From the NCBI GenBank assembly GCA_963942565.1, contig OZ012685.1, forward strand, positions 17,989,733-18,053,732: a stretch of DNA of 64,000 nucleotides, read 5' to 3'. The stretch comes from Maea johnstoni. Its lineage: Eukaryota > Annelida > Polychaeta > Spionida > Magelonidae. Shown here piece after piece: positions 9,734-22,779 of this stretch (the stretch's first letter is position 1; every line of letters starts with the position of its first letter). The notes below the pieces were generated by a model. The model saw only the letters and a list, made by a program, of their open reading frames with translations, did no database searches and was not told the origin of the DNA. The position numbers and the translations under genes were made by a program.

Positions 9734-12479
9734 AGTCCAGTAGCCAGATCAAGAAAAGGGCTCTATTTTAGAAGTTAGGTTAACCCGAGAGCTAGAAAAT
9801 TTCCGTTGGTATCATGTTTTAGGCCCACACTTGGGGCATACCGCCAGGGTGGATGTAGACTTCAGAAGTGGTGCACATCTTTTTTTATGGGGTCATGTCT
9901 TAGACACCCCAATATATGTAAAAAGGCCCCAAAATGGTCATAATAATAGGTATTGGGGTAGGAAAGGCACCCTAAAACACTCATAACTCAGCTTAAAGCA
10001 AACATAGGGATGAGTGTTTGGTATCAAAATGTTGGTATGAAAGAGAAGTATCTTTTGAAATAGTAAACACATAACTAACTCAATCCCATGATGTAATAGA
10101 GGTCATTCAAGGTCAAAATGGCTGCCAAATCAAGAATCTGGGATTTACCCATATTCTATAGTTTCCATTTATAAAATTCTCAGTTTTTTTGAAGGTATGT
10201 ATTTCTTTTTTGTAGCCACTTTTTCTAAAGGAATGTCTTTTAATGGAATTGTTGAACATTTTAGAAAGTTCATTGACTAGAGTTTTAAGTCCAATTTTGA
10301 GCTGTAAGGTACAAAGTAGGGTACCAAGCCCACCTGGAGACCCCAAAAAGTGCCTAAAATGGTAAAAATTTGAAAACTAAAACGATTGTATCTCAAGTTT
10401 TATAAGTAGGAAGGTAGCAGATGATGCACCAAAACATCAGGTTTAATTTTCTCCTCAATCTGGAAGATAATGGAAAAATAATATTGAAATTAAGGGGTCG
10501 TTGAAGGTCAAATAAAGGTCAAAATATCATTTTTTCGCTAAAAAATTCAAATTTTGATCAAGAGATTTTGATGAAGTACTTGTGTTTTGTCATTATATAA
10601 TTGCCAAATCAAGTTACCAAAATAATTGACAGATAAATAATCTCAACTATGGTCCAACAAATCATTTTCTACCATTTACCGGTGAAAATGAAGTAGTTTT
10701 AAGTCAATATGGAGGTGTGGAATGTGGCATTTGGCTATTCAATGCTTATGATAAGTGTTTACGGACTGGTTATGAGAAAGTGCTAGTATGGGACCACTGT
10801 TTAGGTCATAAAACTTGTGAGCACCAAACATTATTGGCATTGTTTGGTATCAAAATGTGTGTTGTAAGACAGTCTTTCCATTCCATGCAACCAGCCTAGG
10901 GTAGGGTCTATTGTTGTGATACTAGAGGTCATTCAAGGTCAAACTAACCCCAATTTCATGATTTAAGGCATTTTGTCTTTGAATTTTCCATTTAGCAGCT
11001 TATCAAATTCTCCTAGAATATATATTTTATCCTGGAAATATTTTTAGGTGAGTAATAATTTTCAAAAAAGATTCTGAGACATTTCTAGGTCATTTCAAGA
11101 GGAAGTCTGGACCAATCTGGAATATTTAGGGACCAAAATGACAAAATGACTGATCACGGGTGCACTCAAATATTTAAGTGAGGCAGCAGAAAGTCGACAT
11201 AACAGATCGAGTCATATCTTATGGTATATGTCAGCTTTCATTTTTAATGGGGAGGATAAGTCTTTTAACTTGCGGCATTACTTGCTTATTGTGTTTGTCA
11301 TGTAAGATTATAAAGGCAGTGTAAAATATCACTGAGATGTAAGGAAAAAATGAAGGTCAAATAAAGGTCAAAACGTCATTTTTTTCTCTAAAAAGTTCGA
11401 ATTTTGATGGAGAAAATTTGATGAGGTACTTCTGTTTTGTCATTACATTATTTCCTAACCACATTACCACAATAATTGACAGACAAGATACCTTGAATAT
11501 ATTTTACTAACAATGTTTTACCCTTTACCTATGAATATAAAGTACTAGTTTTAAGGTAATATGCAGGTATGGAATGTGCTATTGGACAATTCATGCCTAA
11601 ATTAAGTGTTTAAAATCTAGTTGTTAGAAAGTGCTAGTAACATATGGGACCACTGTTTAGGTCATAAAAGTTGTGAGCACCAAACATTATAGGCATTGTA
11701 TATTGGTATCAAAATGCTTGTTGTAAGACAATCTTTCCATTTCATGCAACCAGCCTAGGGTAGGGCATTTTGCTGTGATATAAGAGGTCATTCAAGGTCA
11801 AACTAACCCCAATTTCATGACTTAAGGCATTTTGTCTTTGAATTGCCTGTCTAGTATCTCATCAATTGCTCCTAGAATACATATTTAATGATATTTTTTC
11901 CTAATTTTTTTAATTTTTAGGTGAGAAATATCTTTTTAAAGAAGAACTCATGCCTTTTAAGGTTATTTCAAGACAAAGTCTGTGCTAATTGTGAAGATTT
12001 AGGCATCATATAATAAAATGCCTGATTTTGGGTGCACCCAAATATCAATTTAGCAGCGGAAAGTTGACACAACATTTTATCATATGGTATGTCAGCTTTC
12101 ATTTTCAATTGGGCATATACGCCTTTTAACTTGCCAATTTGTGTTTGCCATGTAAGGTTAAAGATAGCATTAAATATTATTGAGATTTAAGGGAAAATGG
12201 AATGTCAAACCAAGGTCAAAAGGTCAAAAAGAGCATTTTCGACTTTGAAGCAAAGATCGGTATACTGCAGTTTTATTTTGGTCAGACGAATAATGCTCAT
12301 TCGCTTGAAAGGAATAATTGGTAATCTTGAAATTAATTGAATAGTTAGTATGCAATAATAAGAATGTTGCTTTGTATCTATTTCGAGGTCAAAGACTGAG
12401 ACTACCAAAGTTTTACCTAAGTGCGATTTCTGATTCAAATTCAGTAGTAACATAATCAAAGGTCAAACATGGGAATAAT

Positions 12480-14040
12480 TCAATTATTTATGAATTTGAA
12501 GTAGATTTTTTAGTCTTCCTACTGTAGTTTACTTGTCAATGAAATTTAATACCAATCTCCGTACAGAGAATTGGGAAGTCATTCAGTTCAAGGATAGCTT
12601 ATTGATACTATTGACCAGTACAAATTTCAGTATTTTTGTGAATTTGGAGGTCAGCTAGATTAATTAGCTCATTTCAAACCTAGGATAATTTCCACAACGC
12701 ATGCAGTAAAGCCAACTTCAGCCATAATTAACTTAGGCTTCTTTGATGCATAGAAACAGAACTTTGGGGGTAGAATTGTTAACACAATGCTAGCTTCTCC
12801 TTATGATCTCTAAATTTTAAGTACATGTTCTTGTGTGACAGTCCCTGTTGTGGTTTAGAGGTCATTGAAGGTCAAGATGAGCTCTGGTATAGGTTTTTGA
12901 ATCTTTCACTTCAGAAGATGTCCGCGTTTTTACAAATTCCTTTGATGTGCATATATTGTCAATGATTAATGTCTTAGATAAGTCAAATCTCTCCCAGAGG
13001 TCATAGGAATATTTTGCTAGCTGTTTATTGAAAAAATCCGAAAGGCTCCCACTATTTACGAATGCACATAAAATAGTCACAGATAGCATGACCGTCAGCA
13101 CAAAATGGATTGGATCCTAAATGGGGATTTTTAAATTGACCAAGTCAGATAGTGGAGTGTGTAAATAACTAAATAGGCTTGTTTTCCAAAATAGATTAAG
13201 GTATGTATACACATATTTTATGTACTCTAGGTCGCATGTGCTGGAGGTCAGATAAAGGTTAGATATCTAACAATCAGAGAGGTTGGTACTGAGCTAGGAA
13301 TTAATGTTATGGATAATAAAAGATGTATACACCAAAATTAGGTAAAATCATTTTAGATAATGCCGAACTATTCAAAATTAAAGTTATGGTTTCCAATTAA
13401 CGAATGGGACCATGCACTGACAGATACATACCAGGATTTGACTTAAGTGGGTGACCGGGCGGTATTCACGCCCTGAAATGTGTCCGGCCGACCCAAGACT
13501 GACTATCATTTATCATATGAGATAAGTCAATCCCTGCATACCTAGTTTATTATATGAAATTCATGATACTTATTTCTTTAATATGATTCATGATCTTCTG
13601 CCTAGCTTTCATCAAACAACTTCGAAAGCTTTAAAAAGAGACATTTGTCACCTAAAGGCTTACAATGTACTCAATGTTTGGTGCAGACATATGTAAGGCC
13701 AGCATGTGGAGTTAGTTATTTTAGTCAAATAAAATCAAAACCAACTTATTTCATCTGGTAATGTTAATATGTAGTTGTAAACTACCTCAGTTCCTCCACT
13801 TCATGATTGGAAAATATTCCTTTCAGGTGAACTAAGACCCTGGCTTTTCTTTTTACCAAAGTGTTACTACTGCATTGAGATATTTGCTTCAAAGTCACAG
13901 TACTCTTTTTGACCTTAGTTTGACCTTAAACTTTTACACTACCTATATTTTACACTGGCTTTTATCTTTAAATGTAACATGATTTTTATACTATTAAACC
14001 TTGTGTATAAAGTTTGGTATGTTGAACATGAATGACACTA
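12480..14040. other. Central spacer of the inverted-repeat element
   Basis: The region between the two arms, where I cannot follow mirror symmetry. It holds no supported gene. A GC-richer patch (GTGACCGGGCGGTATTCACG, near 13450) is the least A/T-rich part. AAGGTCA-type words continue at a lower density. Confidence 0.5.
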
Positions 14041-14659
14041 AAAGTCAATATTGGTCTTGTTTTTTTAGAACAATTCAGAAGTTGCTTCTAGGTAAAATCC
14101 TGGCAGTCTCAGTCTTTGACCTCCAAATAGATAGAAAGCAACTTGTTCTTATCTGAAAATGTTATTTAAGTTGTAAACTAATGGTTTCTTTAGTTCATGA
14201 TTGTCAAATATTCCTTCCAGGTAAATAAAAAATTCTCATTTGAACAAGATGCAACTTGCAGTATTACAGATATTTTCTCCAGAGTCATGAATACTCTATT
14301 TGACCTTTTGACCTTGGTTTGACCAATATTTTTTCCTTAAATCTCAGTAATATTTTACAGTCTTTACTTGTTTGTTAGAAACACAAAAGGCAATTAGTTA
14401 AAAAGCTTATTTCCCCCAGTGAAAATGAAAGGATGTACCATAAGATATGAATCTACTATGTCAACTTTCTGCAGCTTCACTAAATATTGGGTGCACAATC
14501 AGACATTTCGTCATTTTGACCCCTAAATATTCAAGACTGACCCAGACTTTGTCTTGAAGTAACTGCAAAACTGTCTGAGAATTCTTATTAAAGATATTTC
14601 TCACCTGAAATATTTGCAGGAGAAAATATGCATTCCAGGAGAATTTAATAAGCGGCTAA

Positions 14660-15129
14660 GGCCACTCCAATTTAATAACTTGTCTTACGAGCTTTTTTTG
14701 GAAAAAAAATCCTGTCAGACTCAAAAAAAAAAGAAAAAAAAGTCATCTTTGGTGTCTTACGGACGAAAGTGGATTTGAAATTTTCTGTCAGACCCCAAAA
14801 AAAAAAAAAAAGAAAAGTGCAAGTTTTAAGAATATTCTTTGTAAGTGTGATTCAATCAACTACAGGAAGCTATTATTGCTATAGTAGAGCCTCAGACTTG
14901 AGGAGGTATACCTCCCACCCTTCAGGTTACAGGGATTAATGGATTGATTGATTTTATTTAGTTGAGAATAGGCTGGGAGAAATATATTGCTGCCAGTCCT
15001 AGTCGTCAGACTCTAAAAAAAATAAAATAAATAAAAAAAAGTCACATTTTTCAACTTTTTTTTTTATTCCAAAATGGCTCATTTCCTACCTCCTGAGCAC
15101 GTAAGACAAGTAAATAAATTGGAGTGGCC
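14660..15129. mobile_element. 470-bp Harbinger-like MITE with TAA duplication
   Basis: TIRs begin GGCCACTCCAATTTA at both ends and stay similar for about 33 bp (ACTTGTCTTACG in both). TAA lies outside each end (14657-14659 and 15130-15132). Removing the element restores GCGGCTAAATGG, which matches the uninterrupted units of the surrounding element. A 3-bp TWA duplication is typical of PIF/Harbinger. The interior is poly-A rich and non-coding. Confidence 0.8.
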
Positions 15130-15844
15130 TAAATGGAAAATGCAAAGACAAAATGACTTAAATCATGAAATTGTGGTTAGTGTGACCTTGAATGACCTCT
15201 AATATCATGACAGAATACCCCTTCCTAGGCGAGTTGCGTGAAATGGAGAGATTGTCTTACAACAAGCATTTTGATACCAAACAATGCCCATAATGTTTGG
15301 TGCTCACACTTTCTATGACCTAAACAGTGGTCCCATACTAGCACTTTCTCACAGCTCAATCTTAAAGAATTTAGGCATGAATAGGATGTTCTAGGAACTA
15401 TTCCGCTGAGCGGCGCTTCACGCCGGATGCGGACCAAAGTGGGTCAGCCGGTATAGCGTGCGCTCTGTCTGGCAGTCACATACATACATGGCAAAAGGAA
15501 GCCTTCAAACCACGCGTTTAAAAGTCGATTATAAAAACGTTTTACACGCGATTCACTTTCCCCTCTATCTTGGAATAATATACATGAATTGCTTTTATTC
15601 ATCTAAGACTACTGGACGGCGCATTTGACTGCTGGTTCTGAGAAATCAATAGAAACTCCTTAGGCATACTGTATTGGGTTATTCGACAAGGTGACAGTGA
15701 CATCTAAACTTAAAGTCCATTTAAAGATCATTGTCAGATCTCCTTTGAAAATCTCAAAAAGTGGGGCCGTTTAGGTGGCATCCGAAGTGCCACCTATAAT
15801 ATACATTTGCATATTTCATGTCTAAAATTGAAAGTTCATTATAC

Positions 15845-16041
15845 CGTTATGCTGCTGGTGGATAATTTATCCAATACAAGGTGATGTGAAAAATTACTGA
15901 AACCCTGGCACATTGGTACTCATCTGAGAGTACACACGAGAGCTATCCAATGAATACCAACATGGCAGGGTTCAGATGGTTTTCAAAACTCTGCATTTTT
16001 CTGAGAATGGACGAAAGAAGTCTCAGCATAGAAAGGGTTAA
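15845..16041 (-). mobile_element. TTAA-B MITE copy
   Basis: Reverse-orientation copy of the roughly 205-bp TTAA-B family, with CTGGCACATTGGTACTCATC, GAATACCAACATGGCAGGG and the terminal GGGTTAA. The left terminus is worn. Confidence 0.7.
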
Positions 16042-16367
16042 ACTACATCACCATTAGAATTTTCTCATACCTTGTTTAAGCTTTCATTGTCAGGTCCAAT
16101 ATCTAGAATAAAAAGGGGGGGGGGGGTCACCAGTCATGCCGTCCATATAGGTGGCGCCAAAGTGGCAAACAAATTTCATTAAGGGATGAGAAATAATGCA
16201 TAACCAAGTAAGGATAGTCTAACATTTTTGATATACATAAATATATAGTGGTGCCACAACTACTGACTCTATTAATGAAATCGTATTATTAAACTGTCAC
16301 GTTTGAAAGAGTCAGTGCGGACATAGAGAGAGGCACACAGACACACACATATATGTATGTATGTATT

Positions 16368-16368
16368 G

Positions 16369-16442
<74 letters not shown>
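16368..16442. repeat. (TA)n microsatellite
   Basis: About 75 bp of alternating TA within the 3.3 kb nested element. A shorter TA run follows at 16604-16630, and a roughly 110-bp tract at 17455-17572 with interruptions. Confidence 0.97.
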
Positions 16443-16446
<4 letters not shown>

Positions 16447-17468
16447 CATGCATATATACACGAATAATACATCAACAAGCTTGTGTCGCATAGCCTATAG
16501 TTTAGTTTTATGGATGCATGGGTGTGATTAGTTTAATGATATTGAACCTTACTATATGCAACGATATCTTATTGTGGATGTTCTGTGTTGCACATGTAAG
16601 GTTCAATATATATATATATATATATATATAGTTTATTCAATGCCATCATTTAATTGTAGCAGGGATGGTTTTGCAAAAGTGTCTTGAAAGTGTCATTAAT
16701 CAATACCAATATGATATGCCTTCTCCCAGCAAATATTCTGGATGATTCGTAATAGAAAAAATATACACTATTTAGGTTAACAATATATGTGTTGCATTTG
16801 CACTAATCCAAAATTTAAAATTACATCCATTCCGTAAATATTTCCGGCCTTTACAAAATCAATATGCTGGACATTTACAACTTGTCCCGATTGATAGCCG
16901 GCTGTAGTTGAAAAGAGTCTTATATAGTCCGAGAGGCTGATATAGTTAAGTTTACAAAGTTTTTGAAATAAACATACTGATGTCCTTAGATGTGTTAAAT
17001 GTGGGTAAAGCGCTTAAGTATCACACAAATCAAGAACATAAACATTTTCCTCAGTTTTGATTAATGTCTGGCTCCCGTTGCCATGGCCACAACTAAAACT
17101 ACCAAAAAAAAACATGAATGAACTCCTACGGTTGAGAGCTTGATTCTGATACCCAAATTTGGAATGATGTCACACTGATCTAAAATAAATTATGCAAATT
17201 GACGTATAAAACGTTCCAGAGTCATCCAAGAATGCTGATTAAGAGGTAGTAACACTGGAAAATTAGCTTGGTATCTGTCATTTTCAGAATTAGTGCCCTG
17301 ATATTGGGTAGAATTACCGGATACCGACTTTAAACAAAAAATGCTTCATTAGGTAACTTTTTCTGGAATTTGCGCCTGACTGATATTTACTCGAAAGGAT
17401 TTTTGCAATGAGCATGCTGCCACGCAAATGTTCTTATATACTGGTCGTCTTGTAATATATATATATAC

Positions 17469-17555
<87 letters not shown>

Positions 17556-18184
17556 TATATATATATATATACACTTTGTGATGCATAGGCTATGCTATGT
17601 TTTAGGGTTACGTCGGTGTGATGTGTCTACGGTCTAAGTGGTTTGCAATCGCCATTAAGACAGTGGAGCTCACTTATCTTCCTTTTTATGACAGCTCTGG
17701 AACGGGTCATTGTATTTACCGAAGCTGTCGGCACTAACTGAGTGAAGAAACCCATTTATACCCACTGCCCGCCACCAGCAATGTTCTGCCACTTCTTATT
17801 GCTTTATAAATATTACAGCATGTTGCCATAGTGTTATTTAGACATTTTTCCTACCCTCGTTCATTGTCCTCGCACGGTGTCATGGCAACTATATGTAAAC
17901 AACTTTTGAAATGGCCTTGGTTCATCAATTAAATGCACTTTTCCCACGAATTAAAAAAATATATATATAGTATATTGCCACAGCAATGTATAGACATTAT
18001 TTTCTGCCACACAGTGCAACTATGACAGGATTAAAGTGTTTTCTGGCCTCATTTTTTGCCCGCGTGCGCTGTCAAGGCAACCACATGTAAACAACATTTT
18101 AAAGAGGCCTTGTTTTCACAAATTACAGGCTTTTTGAGCAGAAAACAACATTTTCCATGCTCTAATAGTAGCCAATAAGACCTC

Positions 18185-18320
18185 GCCAGGCAGCTGAGTT
18201 GGAAACCCTAAGGCCTCGGGAGGTCGGGTGCATCTTACAGACTCTGGCCTGAGCCCCTCGGCTCTGAGATACATCAGACCACCTGCTTAGTCTTGGGTTT
18301 TCCAACACGACAGCCTGGCT
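18185..18320. repeat. 136-bp small inverted repeat
   Basis: GCCAGGCAGCTGAGTTGGAA at the left is mirrored by TTCCAACACGACAGCCTGGC at the right, with AACCCTAAG/CTTGGGTT also pairing. This is a likely miniature foldback element inside the 3.3 kb insertion. Confidence 0.6.
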
Positions 18321-20500
18321 AGTACTTTACCCCTATAATAGTTTACACGCGATCCAGACATGATGGGAATGTCGTATGCACGTAAAATGCATCAATATAC
18401 GCGCGTAAATGCGAAGATATATGGAAAGTAAAGAGACCATCATTGCCTACAGCTATTCCGATTGAAAAAATAATCAAACGCGCATCTGTAGTTTTGTAGA
18501 TATTGTATAAAACATATGTTATCATACGCGAACAGTGTTTGAAGGCATTCGCTTGCCTTAGTATGTCACAGACACACTCTATAAATACCCGCACTCTTCA
18601 GCGAGTGGTCCGCATGCGAGTGGCGCCATCTATTAGCGGTGAGCGCGGGAAGAACATCCTATTGTCCAATAGCACATTCCACATCTGCATATTACCTTAA
18701 AACTACTTCATTTTCACAGGTAAAGGGTAAAAATGTTTTGGTAAAACATATTTAAGGTATCTTGTCTGTCAATTATTGTGGTAATGTGGTTAGGAAATTA
18801 TGTAATGACAAAACACAACTACTCCATCAAAATTTCTTCATCAAAATTTGAATCTTTAAGAGAAAAAATGACGTTTTGACCTTTATTTGACCTTCATTTT
18901 TTCCTTACATCTCAGTGATATTTTACACTGCCTTCATAATCTTACATGACAAACACAATAGGCAAGTAATGCCGCAAGTTAAAAGGCTTATTCTCCCTAT
19001 TGAAAATGAAAGCTGACATACCATAAGATATGACTCGATCTGTTATGTCGACTTTCTGCTGCCTCACTTAAATATTTGGGTGCACCCGTAATCAGTCATT
19101 TTGTTATTTTGGTCCCTAAATATTCCAGATTGGTCCAGACTTTCTCTTGAAATGACCTAGAAATGTCTCAGAATCCTTTTTGAAAATTATTTCTCACCTA
19201 AAAATATTTCCAGGATAAAATATGTATTCTAGGAGAATTTGACAAGCTGCTTAATGGAAAATTCAAAGACAAAATGCCTTAAATTATGAAATTGGGGTTA
19301 GTCTGACCTTGAATGACCTCTAGTATCACAACAATAGACCCTACCCTAGGCTGGTTGCATGGAATGGAAAGACTGTCTTACAACAAACATTTTGATACCA
19401 AACAATGCCAATAATGTTTGGTGCTCACAACTTTTATGACCTTAACAGTGGTCCCATACTAGCACTTTCTCATAACCCGTCCGTAAACACTTATCATAAG
19501 CATTGAATAGCCAAATGCCACATTCCATGCCTCCATATTGACTTAAAACTACTTCATTTTCACCGGTAAGTGGTAGAAAATGATTTGTTGGACCATAGTT
19601 GAGATTATTTATCTGTCAATTATTGTGGTAACTTGGTTTGGCAATTATATAATGACAAAACACAAGTACTTCATCAAAATCTCTTGATCAAAATTTGAAT
19701 TTTTTAGCGAAAAAATGATATTTTGACCTTTATTTGACCTTCAACGACCCCTTAATTTCAATATTATTTTTCCATTATCTTCCAGATTGAGGAGAAAATT
19801 AAACCTGATGTTTTGGTGCATCATCTGCTCCCTTCCTACTTATAAAACTTGAGATACAATCATTTTAGTTTTCAAATTTTTACCATTTTAGGCACTTTTT
19901 GGGGTCTCCAGGTGGGCTTGGTACCCTACTTTGTACCTTACAGCTCAAAATTGGACTTAAAACTCTAGTCAATGAACTTTCTAAAATGTTCAGCAATTCC
20001 ATTAAAAGACATTCTTTTAGAAAAAGTGGCTACAAAAAAGAAATACATACCTTCAAAAAAACAGAGAAGTTTATAAATGGAAACTATAGGATATGGGAAA
20101 ATCCCAGATTCTTGATTTGGCAGCCATTTTGACCTTGAATGACCTTTATTACATCATGGGATTGAGTTAGTTATGTGTTTACTATTTCAAAAGATACTTC
20201 TCTGTCATACCAACATTTTGATACCAAACACTCATCCCTATGTTTGCTTTAAGCTGAGTTATGAGTGTTTTAGGGTGCCTTTCCTACCCCTATACCTATT
20301 ATTTTGACCATTTTGGGGCCTTTTTACATATATTGTGGTGTCTAAGACATGACCCCATAAAAAAGATGTGCACCACTTCTGAAGTCTACATCCACCCTGG
20401 CGGAATGCCCCAAGTGTGGGCCTAAAACATGATACCAACGGAAATTTTCTAGCTCTCGGGTTAACCTGAATCCCAAAAATGGGTGGCTGGCTACTGTACT

Positions 20501-20580
20501 AATTTTTATTTTCAAATGTATTACAGATCCAGACAAGACTTGTTAAGGAAACTCCTAGGCATCTAACAAATAATATATCT
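20501..20580 (+). mobile_element. Right half of the interrupted TTAA-A copy
   Basis: Resumes the TTAA-A family order (ATTACAGATCCAGACAAGAC, then AGGAAACTCCTAGGCAT) exactly where the giant element ends. From 20581 to 20980 I see nothing recognisable. Confidence 0.65.
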
Positions 20581-20978
20581 CAGATCTTTGGCAGATTAGT
20601 GCTCAGCTAGATGTTATTCAAAATCAAATAAAAATGCTTTTAACCTAATGATTCGCAAACAAAAGACAGTTTCTTTCTTGAATATCATGGAATTAATGTT
20701 CAAATTTTCTTTTGCTACTGGATATGTTTTATTGACGAAGTCAGCAATGTACAGTTCATTTGTAGAAAGAAGTGTATACCTTTGAGTTAATGATAAGACA
20801 AGATATTTTTTGTAAGATTAAATCTTCCGACCCATACATTCTTAGAGCTTCCCTTGCTAAGTGTCCTTTGCAGGCACAACTGCATAGTAGGGAATTTAAC
20901 AATCGCAAAATATGCTGAGTGTTTTGCGGTAAACATTGGTCCTTTAAATATTTGATGATATAATCTTTCCAACAGGAA

Positions 20979-21179
<201 letters not shown>

Positions 21180-21348
21180 CTGTGAGGCTTTTTTGTCCTG
21201 CTACAGAGGATAGGCATAGTTTTCAAGGCTTTCCTGTACTTAGTTATCTGTTATACCAAGTGCACAACAGGGTCTATGTAGTTAGTGTATAGTTTGTCCA
21301 ATAGATGTCACCAATGATTGAAATGAACAATTTACACAAAAAAGTATC

Positions 21349-21514
21349 TTAATCCATTAGTGCCTGAATATCTACTAGAGAATTGTCGGGCCTGTTATAT
21401 GTTTGATTATAACTTTGGAATGAAGCATTAATTTGCAAATCAATTGAAGGAGAGTTATAAGGTTATATAGAAATAGTCAATCGGTTTTGGCTGCTACAGG
21501 CGTGAATGGGTTAA
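21349..21514 (-). mobile_element. Shortened TTAA-A MITE copy
   Basis: TTAATCCATTAG at the left and GAATGGGTTAA at the right bound an internally deleted copy. GTCAATCGGTTTTGGCTGC is the family word near the end. Between 21515 and 22290 nothing is recognised. Confidence 0.65.
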
Positions 21515-22293
21515 GAGATAACATTTTATCATAGGCTTAGGTATACATACAGTTGTTACATAGTTATAAAGGAAAACTCATGTAGTGAATTTGTGTTTTT
21601 TTAGATGAATAAGCATAACTTATAATTACAATTTTATTCATTGTAAGATGCCATAGTAAAAAGCGTTTACAAGTAGATAGAGTTCGCTAAAAAACAAATC
21701 ATCTTTTTCCTAATTCTAAAACTACATTTCTTTACACATATTTTCACACTCAGGTTCATATTATATCCCCTTTGTGATCTTTATGTCATTAACTAAAGAG
21801 TACAAATAAAGTAATGTTAGTTAAAAGTGCATCTGTGTATCCTAAATTGAGTCCATTAGGGTTTTTTCCAGCAAGATAAACAATTTTCTGGAACATTAAA
21901 GATGGCTTGGATACGACAGAACTTGAAATTCTTCTATGCTACAATTCAGATACTTATCTTCAAATCACATCTGATTCTTGCTCAGAAACACTGCCAAATT
22001 ATTCGTTCAAAGTCACATTTATACTCTCACTTATTAACAAATTTGTAAGGCCAGCTAATCAAATGTTGGACTATTAAATGGTGAAAACTAGGTGAAAACT
22101 AGAAATTTTGTTTTAGTTTGAATTTTCCCTTCAAGGAACTAGTATTAAATATCCAATCAATTTGACAAAATACTAAAAATGGTGAAATTAATGTGTGAGG
22201 TTCTGTGATATGTAGTCTCTTATTCTGCTTTGTGACGGCGTACACAGTCACAGTGGGTCTAATTATGAGGAAAAGGGTGTAGGCTTTTAAACT

Positions 22294-22560
22294 CAGGACC
22301 TTAGCCAGCAGGGTGACTGGGCAGCATTTTTGAAACCCAAATAGTTGAAAAACATACTAATGGACACCCAATATTGGTCAGGAATTTCTTAAAATGCCAA
22401 TTTCAAGCAAATCATTTGAAATTTTCACTTTATTTTGAATGTGTGGAAATTACTTTGGGTATTTTACATTTTCATACCAAGTAAATATTGTTGTGTGAAG
22501 ATATCATATTCTCCCTTAAAATAGACACCTCCAAAAAATTGTATAAAGCCCTTTTATAAA
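22294..22560 (+). mobile_element. Worn hAT-M1 copy
   Basis: CTCAGGACCTTAGCCAGCAG is an eroded version of the CAGGGTCTTAGCCAG terminus. The body shares AATTTCTTAAAATG and TTTCAAGCA with the intact copies at 40935 and 53718. The right end is not clear. Confidence 0.5.
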
Positions 22561-22779
22561 GGGCACCTACTTTCACAATTCTTGCAAAGACACTCCTTTA
22601 GTGAAATGGAAGAATCTTAAAATGACCCTGTATATTTACAAATTAATCCCGTAAATCAATCACCTTTAAGTGTGTGAGTTAGGTGTCTTTACATAATAAT
22701 TTGGACTGATCAGTCATTTCTCTGGTTTATAAAGAATGAGGTTGGTATCAGAATCAACCTTTGATGGTTTTACTTTACC

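Larger units (their letters stand above)
15383..18660. mobile_element. 3.3 kb TIR element nested in the right arm
   Basis: The ends AGGATGTTCT and AGAACATCCT are flanked by AT on each side. Excising them restores CATGAATTGTCC, which is what the left arm has near 11610, so the insertion boundaries are secure. Imperfect inverted similarity continues inward (both ends reach ATGCGGACCA). There is no open frame suggesting a transposase. Inside are a TTAA-B copy (15845-16041), three long TA tracts, a pair of diverged 200-bp tandem blocks (about 17690-17930 and 17970-18130) and a small inverted repeat (18185-18320). The GC-rich ends contrast with the A/T-rich middle. Superfamily not recognised. Confidence 0.75.
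9734..20500. mobile_element. 10.8 kb foldback-like inverted-repeat element
   Basis: The ends are AGTCCAGTAGCCAG (9734) and the reverse complement of AGTACAGTAGCCAG (ending 20500). From there two long arms mirror each other. The outer parts (about 9775-11500 and 18690-20470) differ at only a few positions per 100 bases by eye, and the similarity continues with decay to about 12480 on the left and 14040 on the right. A roughly 1.5 kb centre separates the arms. Each arm is itself built from diverged units of about 430 bp or multiples, with a GAGGTCATTCAAGGTCAAA landmark. The right arm is lengthened by two nested insertions (14660-15129 and 15383-18660). Without them the element would be about 7.0 kb. 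The arms lack a long ORF; the only shared frame is 77 codons. I cannot name the superfamily, and no clear target duplication could be fixed in the A/T-rich flanks. Confidence 0.85.

Noticed and set aside
10113-10346. 77-codon ORF (MGSPGGLGTLL...) seen in both arms of the inverted repeat (also 19899-20132)
   Set aside because: Its conservation follows from the arms being near-identical DNA. It has no recognisable domain and is not preserved in the diverged internal units.
9734-20500. Polinton or retroelement identity for the large element
   Set aside because: No capsid, polymerase, integrase or protease-like reading, and no LTRs. The structure is two inverted arms with short TIRs.
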